Origin: Ciona savignyi
Taxonomy: Eukaryota > Chordata > Ascidiacea > Phlebobranchia > Cionidae
Direction: 5' to 3'
Assembly (NCBI GenBank): GCA_000149265.1
Contig: CH003195.1
Span: forward strand, 169,225 to 233,224
DNA: 64,000 bases
Within the stretch, counting starts at the first letter, position 1, and each line of letters starts with the position of its first letter. A model generated the notes under the pieces. The model had not been told where the DNA came from and did no database searches. It was given only the letters and a program-made list of their open reading frames with translations. Position numbers and translations under genes: made by a program. This document shows, in pieces, positions 36,656-45,978 of this stretch.

Positions 36656-36925
36656 ATAGGGTAGCATAGGATATTCATGTTTACACATGTTACGCAATCG
36701 TCAGATCACCTCGCGCCCACCGTCGGATTACCTAAGCTATTGTAGTGTGTTTTGTATGATTCACACGTTCCTTCAATTTAGTAGAACCCATCAATCCGCT
36801 GGGTTCAGGCAATGTCCGTTAAGTGCCTTGCACAATGATACAATCGACTAGCTAGCAATCGGTTTCGTACCTGCAAGCGTTCGGCTGATAGGCGACGCAC
36901 CAAACCACAAGACTAAACCGTTGGA
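36656..36925 (-). mobile_element. SINE-A, absent from EOGT-D
   Basis: Near full length in EOGT-C intron 6. The same spot in EOGT-D (about 48505) reads through without it. Confidence 0.85.
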
Positions 36926-37338
36926 CGTTTTATTATCGTGGTTGGAAAAATGTTGGATTTATCACACGTGCAGCTGTCTTATTACTATGAGGTCATCGTG
37001 GTGTTACCGAAGTTGTATTGGTTCTAAGCTTCTAATTTTAAACATCTACCAAATAAATCTAGCATATTCAGACATTGTTAAGTATCATGGGAAAGTGAAG
37101 CGACTTTTAACATCACCAAATACTTAGCATATATTGTACCAACGTTATCTCACCAGCGGTGTGTTGTAAAACAATCCAAGAACCGTGGCAAGAGAGAAAA
37201 CATTGCCGACCTAACGCAGACCCGTTTGCCGAACCAATCTTGGATGCCAACAACTTCATGTTTGCTGAATATTTTCCATGACGTGTCGAAGTAGTCAATG
37301 TATTTGCGCGTTGACTGTGGGTAGGTTGATGGTTTTTA

Positions 37339-37631
37339 AGGGATAGGATATTCATGTTTATCCCCGTGAATGGGAAAACCAAGGGGGTTAACACACGGGC
37401 AATCCTCAGATTACCTCGCGCTCACCGTCGGTTTACCGGAGCTATTGCAGTGAGTTGTGTATAATTTGTACGCTCCTTTAATGTAGTGGAACGCACATAA
37501 GCCCCTCGGTTTAGGCAATGTCCGTTAAGTGCCAAGCCCAAGGACACAACTGACTAGCTAGTGACCAGTTTCGGACCTGCAACCCTTCGACTGAAAGGCG
37601 ACGGACTTAACCACTAGACTAATCTGTCGGA
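37339..37631 (-). mobile_element. SINE-A, full length
   Basis: Begins 25 bp upstream of EOGT-C exon 6; counterpart at 49457-49795. Confidence 0.88.
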
Positions 37632-37758
37632 CTTGGAACTTCGGGAAATTGACATTGAAGGAACCACAGTTATTATCAAATAACCAATAACATGGAAATG
37701 AACATAGTCGGAGGATTTGTCATCGGCAATAAGAAACTAGGAAAAGTCGTATTAAGGG

Positions 37759-37906
37759 CAGTGATGGGATTCAAGAGGTTTCGCATGGGATAATCGTCGA
37801 TCCGATTCTTGTTTGTTTTACAGACATTAGACCTTTTAGGGAACCTGTTGTTAGTAAGTTTGATACAAAAGAAAACCGGTTCTTAAAATTTTGAATCCCA
37901 TCACTG
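37759..37906. mobile_element. hAT-like MITE with 8-bp target duplication
   Basis: Inverted ends CAGTGATGGGATTCAA and TTGAATCCCATCACTG, flanked by ATTAAGGG and ATTAAGGC (8 bp, as in hAT). Counterpart at 49926-50104; a half element is at 55025-55150. Confidence 0.82.
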
Positions 37907-37944
37907 ATTAAGGCTCAGTATACCCCAACAATCACCTCTAACAC

Positions 37945-39536
37945 CAGTAATTACCCAGAATATCTTAGTAATTACCCAGAATATCTTAGTAATTACCCAG
38001 AATATCTTAGTAATTACCCAGAATATCTTAGTAATTACCCAGAATATCTCAGTAATTACCCAGAATATCTTAGTAATTACCCAGAATATCTTAGTAATTA
38101 CCCAGAATATCTTAGTAATTACCTAGAATATCTTAGTAATTACCCAGAATATCTTAGTAATTACCTAGAATATCTTAGTAATTACCCAGAATATCTTAGT
38201 AATTACCTAGAATATCTTAGTAATTACCCAGAATATCTCAGTAATTACCCAGAATATCTTAGTAATTACACAGAATATCTTAGTAATTACCCAGAATATC
38301 TTAGTAATTACCCAGAATATCTTAGTAATTACCCAGAATATCTTAGTAATTACCCAGAATATCTTAGTAATTACCCAGAATATCTTAGTAATTACTCAGA
38401 ATATCTTAGTAATTACCCAGAATATCTTAGTAATTACCCAGAATATCTTAGTAATTACCCAGAATATCTTAGTAATTACCCAGAATATCTTAGTAATTAC
38501 CCAGAATATCTTAGTAATTACCCAGAATATCTTAGTAATTACCCAGAATATCTTAGTAATTACCCAGAATATCTTAGTAATTACCCAGGATATCTTAGTA
38601 ATTACCCAGAATATCTTAGTAATTACCCAGAATATCTTAGTAATTACCCAGAATATCTTAGTAATTACCCAGAATATCTTAGTAATTACCCAGAATATCT
38701 TAGTAATTACCCAGAATATCTTAGTAATTACCCAGAATATCTTAGTAATTACCCAGAATATCTTAGTAATTACCCAGAATATCTTAGTAATTACCCAGAA
38801 TATCTTAGTAATTACCTAGAATATCTTAGTAATTACCCAGAATATCTTAGTAATTACCTAGAATATCTTAGTAATTACCCAGAATATCTTAGTAATTACC
38901 CAGAATATCTTAGTAATTACCCAGAATATCTTAGTAATTACCCAGAATATCTTAGTAATTACCCAGAATATCTTAGTAATTACCCAGAATATCTTAGTAA
39001 TTACCTAGAATATCTTAGTAATTACCCAGAATATCTCAGTAATTACCCAGAATATCTTAGTAATTACACAGAATATCTTAGTAATTACCCAGAATATCTT
39101 AGTAATTACCCAGAATATCTTAGTAATTACCCAGAATATCTTAGTAATTACCCAGAATATCTTAGTAATTACCCAGAATATCTTAGTAATTACTCAGAAT
39201 ATCTTAGTAATTACCCAGAATATCTTAGTAATTACCCAGAATATCTTAGTAATTACCCAGAATATCTTAGTAATTACCCAGAATATCTTAGTAATTACCC
39301 AGAATATCTTAGTAATTACCCAGAATATCTTAGTAATTACCCAGAATATCTTAGTAATTACCCAGAATATCTTAGTAATTACCCAGAATATCTTAGTAAT
39401 TACCCAGAATATCTTAGTAATTACCCAGAATATCTTAGTAATTACCCAGAATATCTTAGTAATTACCCAGAATATCTTAGTAATTACCCAGAATATCTTA
39501 GTAATTAACCAGAATATCTTAGTAATTACCCAGAAT
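37945..39536. repeat. 21-bp minisatellite, about 76 units
   Basis: Unit CCCAGAATATCTTAGTAATTA, nearly perfect with a few single-base variants (CTCAG, ACACAG, ACTCAG, ACCTAG types). The same succession of variants recurs 798 bp apart, i.e. 38 units. It lies in EOGT-C intron 5, starting about 70 bp after the exon 5 donor. The matching place in EOGT-D has only two or three degenerate units. Confidence 0.97.
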
Positions 39537-39925
39537 ACGGCCAAAAAACACCCTAGCAGCCACCCAAAATACCCGAAAATTCTCTCCGCGCGACCCATGC
39601 TCACCCAGTCCCAGTTGACGACCAGGAAATCATCATGAAAATCGATGGATTTGTTCAGGTGTAGAGAGATGTACAGATTGAAGAAGTCGCAAAAGTGATG
39701 GTACATATTCTCGCCCTGGTCAAGCTTCATAAAAACTACGGGTTTGTCCACGAACAAGTCACATTGTTGTGCGCCTACGTCAGAAAAATGACGTAGCTCC
39801 GAGAACCTTGTCAAAATATGAAATTTATGTTTTTTTGGTTTCAGTAAAACATTTAAATAAAACTAATATGGCACAAATTTACTGCCCTATTTAATTTTTA
39901 CGCCGATTTTTTCTATATAGTGGTT

Positions 39926-40076
39926 TAGGATAGGATAGGATTGTCATGTTTATCCCCGTAAATGGAAAACAAAGGGGTTTACCACACGGGCAATCGTCAG
40001 ATCACCTCGCGCCCACCGTCGGGTTACCGGAGCTATTGCAGTGTGTTGTCTAAACCACCAGACTATCTGGCCGGAC
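39926..40076 (-). mobile_element. SINE-A with large internal deletion, EOGT-C only
   Basis: Tail to GTGTGTTGTC, then directly head ACCACCAGACTATCTGGCC. EOGT-D has a different, plus-strand SINE-A nearby (50531-50705). Confidence 0.82.
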
Positions 40077-40599
40077 GATGCTGTGACCGTAAATTTGTAA
40101 AGCGACAAAAGAGTATCAATAACCACACGTCACCACCACTATTTTAATTGCACCCTGTATTTATAAGTGTGTATACATGTGCAAGCAGGGTCTCTCTACC
40201 CATGTTATGAAAAAACGGACAAAAACAATATGTTTCCCTTTAAGATTACTTACCATGCTCTTAACTCTCCGTTCAGGTTTGGTGTGTTCTGTCGTAACAA
40301 TACATCTTTGTTCACGTCACAGTTCCCTCCCACCTCATGTGCGGACAAAACGTCTTCCGGATGACGCGGCCACGCGCGTGACGCTGCGTGACGCAGATCA
40401 AGGTATAGGTGATGAGCTTTGCAAAACTGTAGTCTCCTGTTGAAGATACCTTGTCACCTCTAGCGATAGTTTTATTACAGTGGTCGGTTTTTTCCGGAAA
40501 CAACGAATCGATTTTTGATGTTCGTTATGTATCATTGCCACAAATAAGAAAAACGCAGACGCGTAATAATAAGCTTTTGTGACGGTTACACGAGAGGTT

Positions 40600-40755
40600 T
40601 AAGTGTGTTGTATCTATTCAAGACGTTTCCAAGTTTTCGCTTCAATAAACCTTTGTAATAAGTGCCTAGCTCATGGAAACAACTGAACAGCCAGCGCTTG
40701 GTTCCGAACCCAGCACCGTTTTGGCTTACGTCAATTACGACCGAATAGGCTAAGC
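40600..40755 (-). mobile_element. SINE-A, old and diverged
   Basis: GTGTGTTGTATCTATTCAAG followed by weak matches; in EOGT-C intron 3. Confidence 0.4.
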
Positions 40756-40827
40756 CAACTGCAGGATAATAATATCTGGTGATTCTAGCCTTAACTTCGC
40801 AAACTATAAAAATAGCGTTCAAATGCG

Positions 40828-41069
40828 ATAACTCTAAAAACTACAGGATCGCTTGGGTCGCTTCGAGCGCTTGGATTGCTTACTATACTTTGTAATTTCA
40901 AAAGCCTTGGAATTCCAAATCTTCTCTTACTAAAATAGAGATTATGATATTATTGTTAGGGTTGGGGTTAAAGTTCTGGGGTTGAGATTAGTGTTTGGGA
41001 CAGGGTTAGAATTACTTTCCATAGCAATCGAAGCCATCCAAGCGATACTGTATAGTATTTAGAGGCACC
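40828..41069. mobile_element. MITE-A with target duplication
   Basis: Flanked by TTCAAATGC and TTCAAACGC; counterpart in EOGT-D at 51653-51911. Confidence 0.8.
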
Positions 41070-41235
41070 CTTCAAACGCTGTTTATACGAAGTCACACAA
41101 CTTCGACAAACCCTGTACAGTTCATAGAAGACCTCCTGACGTCACTTCCGTTTGTGGCGTCACGCTGTTTACAGATTTGAATTTCATCCAACTCATTTAA
41201 GCGGTTTCGTATGTAGCCGAAATCCCCCTGTGTAA

Positions 41236-41531
41236 GGGTAGAATATTCATGTTTGTCCCCGTGAATGGGAAAACCAAGTGGGTTAACACACGGGCAATCG
41301 CCAGATCACCTCGCGCCTATTGTTGAGTTAGCAAAGCTATTTTAGTGTGTTGTATATGATATAGACACGTTTCTTTAATTTGGTACGAACCCATTAATCC
41401 GCTGGGTTCAGGCAATGTACGTTAAGTGCCGTGCCTTAGGACACAGCTGACTAGCTAGAGACCAGTTTCGTACCTGCAACCGTTTGGTTGAAAGGCGACG
41501 CACTTAACCGCCAGACTAACCAGGGGACTAA
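41236..41531 (-). mobile_element. SINE-A, full length, EOGT-C only
   Basis: Starts 10 bp upstream of EOGT-C exon 3, close to its acceptor. In EOGT-D the same place (52069 onward) has no full-length SINE. Confidence 0.83.
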
Positions 41532-41933
41532 ATATTAAATATTGGGTTATACTTCGTACAATTAGTCGTATGATGGAGTCAAATGGGTTTGGACCCGATT
41601 CGTACTGCTGCTGCTCGTCGTATAAGGATACGGTAATCATTTTATCTTCACAAATGGAAAACCACAAGGGCGTTATCGCACGGACAATTTTAAAACTTAC
41701 TGTGCTGTGCCTCAGTACATACCCACTTAGCTAAAGTTACTCTAACTTAGTAGTATCTGATGGGTCGTCCGAAAGTAACGACGGTAACCACACACGGTAA
41801 TAGCTGCGGTAGCTGTGTCCGTAAGCGTAAGGTGTATTATTAGGTACTTTTTAAAAGGCACATCGCATTATCAACCCGCTGTAGGGCCCCAGAAACCCTA
41901 CTATAGACATACAATACATAAAGCTACTCGTAC

Positions 41934-42030
41934 GGTCGTGTGGCCGAATGGTTAACGCGACCGATACTTATACCGACTCTTATCCAAAAAAACGGTCCTG
42001 GTGACGAGCCAATCATGGGTTCGGAACTTG
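41934..42030 (+). mobile_element. SINE-B copy
   Basis: GTCGTGTGGCCGAATGGTTA to CATGGGTTCGGAACTTGGC; counterpart at 52607-52710. Confidence 0.65.
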
Positions 42031-42232
42031 GCAGGGTAAAAAAAGGTACTTGTATTCGGCATGCACATATTAACGTAACAGTGCGTGGTTTATGACGTAC
42101 CTGATTATAAACTACAGCAGGAATATCGTTCCGACAACCCGTCGGCCATTTGGGCTCAAAACGCGACGACGTGTCACAATTCGCTTCGTAGCCCCAACAT
42201 GACGGTTTGGGGGACTGTATAGTAAAAGTGGT

Positions 42233-42312
42233 ATAGGATAGGATATTCATATTTATCCCCGTGAATGGGAAAACAAGAGAATAACACACGGGCAATCGTC
42301 AGATCACCGCCG
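42233..42312 (-). mobile_element. SINE-A, tail fragment
   Basis: Starts about 19 bp upstream of EOGT-C exon 2. Confidence 0.8.
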
Positions 42313-42344
42313 CGCCCTCTTTTAATTTAAGTATACAGCTGCAA

Positions 42345-42504
42345 AGGATAGGATATTCATGTTTATCCCCGTGAATGGGAAAACCAAGGGGGTTACCACA
42401 CGGGCAATCGTCAGATCACCTCGACTACCTAGCGACCGGTTTCGCACCTGCAACCTTTTGATTGAAAGGCGACGGACGTACTTAACCACCAGACTAGTTG
42501 GCCG
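42345..42504 (-). mobile_element. SINE-A with internal deletion
   Basis: Jumps from CAGATCACCTCG to CTACCTAGCGACC. The 52903-53063 copy has the same deletion, so the deletion predates the duplication. Confidence 0.85.
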
Positions 42505-42523
42505 TGGTGCAACAATAAAGGAA

Positions 42524-42687
42524 GGGTAAAAGAGAAGGAAAGAATATGCTCGGTAAAACTAATTGTAACCCTAACCATACTGCAGAACCAACCATAACTA
42601 TAATCCCAGTCTTAATGCTTAACCTCACGCCCCTAACCTTTATTTTAATTCGCAGTTTCCTTGCTCTCTTTTTTGTTTTTTCCCGTA
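42524..42687. mobile_element. MITE-B, diverged
   Basis: GCAGTTTCCTTGCTCTC end and C/A-rich core (reverse of the usual G/T core); counterpart at 53400-53535. Confidence 0.55.
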
Positions 42688-43060
42688 ATGGTGTTGAATA
42701 TAATGATACACTATCATGGTACTGTGGGCTCGGTTTGTGATCCTGGGTTAAAACGAAGCCCAATTCTTGAATTTTTACTAAAATAACTAAGAAGTCCAAT
42801 TTTGAGATATGTAAATCCTTACTACTGCCTATTTTGATATACCGGTAACTAAGTTTCCAGGCGAACTTACTTTGGGAAAGTTCGGTATGTCTTGTGGTTT
42901 CTTGTGCGCCAATATATTAGCATGCTTGGTTGGCAATCTCGTACTTAACCCATTTGCGCAACCAAACACAACTGCTAGCACAACTAGTATCATATTTACC
43001 AGCACCTACTATTTTCCAGCGCTACTATACGATACCTTCCTTTAGTATTCACCCACACGG

Positions 43061-43550
43061 AACGGAGTGTTTTTACTCTTTCACTCCCGGCCAAATGCAT
43101 TAATTTAAACATGCTGTCCCGCAGTGTTTTTTACAATTTTTGGTCATTTTCAAATTAGCACAGTTTTTCTCAAATTTATGCTATGATTTAATATTTAGTA
43201 TGGTTGGAAAGATAATTTATCCCTCTTTTAAACAAACTGCACACCTAGAATCTACCTCTAATAAAGAATATATTATGTAAACTTTAGTGAACACCACTTT
43301 TTATGTAAAGAAAATTCTGCTCGACTTTGAAAATTTTGAGGTGCACTGCCAAACGAAATACTCACTAATTATTGGTATGCCCAAATGATATGAAAATTGG
43401 AATGTAGATTGTCTAATAGTTTTTGTACTCAGGAAAATTTTAACTGTATTTGTATCTTCAGTAGTTTTTTTACTATTCCTAATTAAAATTTTCCTTTATT
43501 CTAACTATATTATGAAAAATTGAACCAAAACGCATTGAAGTATCATAATT
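43061..43550. other. Spacer between duplicated blocks, no gene seen
   Basis: About 490 bp of AT-rich DNA between the EOGT-C first exon and EOGT-B', without an equivalent in the other block. It marks the duplication junction and would also hold the EOGT-C promoter. Confidence 0.5.
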
Positions 43551-43687
43551 TAAAGGTGACTGCCTTTATTTTTTAAACCAATGCTGGATTCGAATACAGT
43601 ATCACTGGTTCTTCAACCCTGTTCTGGATTCGACCCAAGGTGTTTGGTGGGTTTTCCAATTTTTTTTTCAAAATCCCTTTCACACAG

Positions 43688-44684
43688 GTTGTAGAATACA
43701 GCCAGGACAAAATGTCGTTCAAAGAGCAGTTGTCGGTGACGCACAACAGCGATATATTCATAGGGATGCACGGGGCTGGGTTGACTCATTTCTTGTTCCT
43801 TCCTCCGTGGGCTGTCGCTTTTGAACTGTGAGTTCGTTAACGCTTTCTCTTTTTAATTTTCTTTTGACCTCTATTTAGTCAAAATGGCAGAATTATGGAT
43901 GTTTGAAAAAGGGTTATAATAAGCTATCTCATGCTCACGATAAGCTATCTCTTGCTTACGCATGTATGTACAAACAATTTAATTCGGGTTTAGTTACGAA
44001 CCCATAATAAGCGTGTCCCCAAGACAGTTTTTTGTATGTGATTTAGTAAATGTATCGGTCGCGTTAACCATTCGGTCACACGGCCGTACAAAAACGAATC
44101 TTTGTAACAAATTGGTAGTCGTCAAAATACGTGCTGCCAATAGCCCGAGTAACGTAGATATTGCGATGTGTTGAATACGTTGAAGTCGTTTTCCTGCTCA
44201 ATAAATCATTGTGGTATGACAATGACCGTTAAGTGCCCAGCCATAGGACACAGTCGGCTAGCTTGTAGCTGGTTTCGACCCAATAACCGTTCGACTAGTG
44301 CCCAGCCGGCTAGCTTGTAGGGGTTTCGACCCGATAACCGTTCGACGGCCCTACACGCAAATAATGGAGCTATTCTGCCTGACTTTTAAACAACACTCTA
44401 CAATTCCCGCCAAATACTAACAACCATGACGTAACAGATACAATTGTGGTGACGTGCGATGCTACAGGGACTTACCCCGATTACGCGGGGTGAGGTACAT
44501 GACGTGGGAGGAGCCGTCTAAGATCAAAGCTTTCGATAAATTCGAGCACGAGCATTATGGCAGCCACGAGAAATTCTGGAATTTCGAATTTGACGTCACA
44601 GAATTCGTACGGCTGGTCAAGAAAGCGAAGTCGATGGTTCTAGAACATGACAGGTTTTCGCATCTACGACGCGACGAACTTTGA
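43688..44684 (+). pseudogene. EOGT-B': duplicated last two exons of EOGT-B
   Basis: Exon 8 copy at 43688-43827 and exon 9 copy at 44438-44684, open and with intact splice signals, ending RRDEL and stop. The exon 9 protein is identical to that of EOGT-B. There are no upstream exons, because the duplication breakpoint lies just before at about 43550. It lacks the 150-bp foreign segment in intron 8 seen in EOGT-B, so it keeps the older arrangement. An AATAAA is at 44899. It cannot encode an enzyme alone; it could serve as alternative 3' exons only if transcription ran through from EOGT-B. Confidence 0.9.
43993..44092 (-). mobile_element. SINE-B copy
   Basis: Duplicate of 31118-31213. Confidence 0.65.
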
Positions 44685-45045
44685 TGACGTCATATTTGAT
44701 CATGTCATGATCTTCTGACGTCACTCGAAATGTTAAAATGTCGTTTTGATGACCGAGAATCATTCCGGTGTGACGTCATGGTTCAGTAGTCGATGGAAAT
44801 GACGTTCTTACCGTTAATGGAAAATGGCGGTCAAAGCGAATTTATAGGAATGTAGTGACGATGTAGTGTTCATAGAAAATATTAGTATTTATACTTGAAA
44901 TAAACTTTATGATTTTTAGACTTTTCTTTGAACTACTGTATAAATCGGCTTCATTGCACCTTTACACAGTTGTATGTACGAATCGGGGCCAACGTAAAGT
45001 CTGTTGGATGCATTTCTGAAAAAAACAGACCCTATGGAAACGGGT

Positions 45046-45195
45046 GCCTCTAAATACTACAGGATCGCTTGGATCACTTAGATTGCTATGGAAAGTTATT
45101 CTAACCCTGTGAGAAGTTTACTCCAAGGCTTATGTAATTACGAAGTATAGTAAGCGATCCAAGCGGTCCAAGCGATCCTGTAGTATTTAGAGGTA
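45046..45195. mobile_element. MITE-A, internally deleted
   Basis: Both ends retained; about 60 bp of core missing relative to 32166-32372. Confidence 0.82.
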
Positions 45196-45591
45196 ACGTA
45201 TGGAAAAGGCTGAAACATGTAGCGTACTGCACTGTGTAGTTAGTGCCTGCGAATCTGTACTGGCGAATAAGCGATCAACCACCGCACACGAAAAGAGGGA
45301 AAAGGGAAAAAGGCATTATAAACGCTTCGCTGAACACGTCGCCACAAGTCCATGATTTTTTTAACAATTTAAAATTAAAGGTGATATCTATGATTCGAAC
45401 CTAAAACCCTCCGATTTTATAAATGTCGATCCAGAAACCTTCCGCAGCAAATCATGAAAAAAAAGCAATAATTTTTATTTGATCAAGCTCTTCCTAAGAA
45501 ACGCCGGTATAAAGCCCCGTACAAGCTGCTTTCTACCATGCATAAACTGAGGGCTGATTTTTACTTAGCAAAGCATTGATTTACACACCAT

Positions 45592-45866
45592 GTCCGACAG
45601 ATTAGTCTAGTGGTTTAGTGCGTCGCATTTCAGTGAAAGGGTTGCAGGTGCGAAACTGGTCGCTAGCTAGTCGGTTGTGTTCTTGGGAAAGGCACTTTAC
45701 GGACATTGCCAGAACCCAGCTGGTTAATGGGTTCTACTAAATTAAAGGAACGTGTGAATAATACACAACATATTGCAAAAGCTTCGGTAACCCGACGGTG
45801 ATCTGACGATTTCCCGTGTGTTAACCCCTTGGTTTTCCCATTCACGGGGATAAACATAAATATCCT
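45592..45866 (+). mobile_element. SINE-A, full length
   Basis: Duplicate of 32696-32974, in the 3' flank of EOGT-D. Confidence 0.85.
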
Positions 45867-45978
45867 TTTCTATGTTTAAGACAATACCACGAATCACATC
45901 CGGACGTACTGATATTTATTATTGTGCGGACAAAAGGTGCCCATGTCGAGACCACTTTAATACAGTCATTTAAAAGCC

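Larger units (their letters stand above)
33090..42993 (-). pseudogene. eogt: EOGT-C: EGF-domain O-GlcNAc transferase with a 4-nt frameshift
   Basis: Third paralogue, minus strand. Ten exons: 42993-42871, 42214-42101, 41227-41112, 40436-40254, 39806-39605, 37314-37154, 36440-36366, 35868-35725, 33824-33685, 33324-33090. All are open and in phase except exon 6, which is 161 nt against 165 in EOGT-D: four bases are missing after CTCTTGCCACG, within the conserved LLPRM motif. The frame then ends at a TGA formed across the exon-intron border. Otherwise it keeps a signal peptide ([15 protein letters not shown]), [33 protein letters not shown] and a C-terminal SHDEF. Exon 7 is split by an extra intron absent from A and B. 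Intron 5 holds the 21-bp minisatellite. It is either a recent pseudogene, an allele, or an assembly error. Confidence 0.8.
30540..43060. repeat. Segmental duplication, proximal block
   Basis: Contains EOGT-B exons 8-9 and all of EOGT-C. It matches 43550-53910 in order and orientation through exons, introns and shared repeats. It is about 2.2 kb longer because of the minisatellite, the piggyBac-type element and different SINEs. Left edge near CTGACTGCCTTTATTTTTTA; right edge near GTATTCACCCACACGGAACG. Confidence 0.9.

Noticed and set aside
37945-39536. A CRISPR-like appearance of the regular repeats
   Set aside because: Units are directly adjacent with no spacers, and the context is a eukaryotic intron.
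39194-39814. A 206-codon minus-strand frame with a repeated WVITKIF motif
   Set aside because: Only its first part is EOGT-C exon 5. The rest is the intronic minisatellite read through a good GTGAGC donor; the 21-bp unit keeps the frame open by length.
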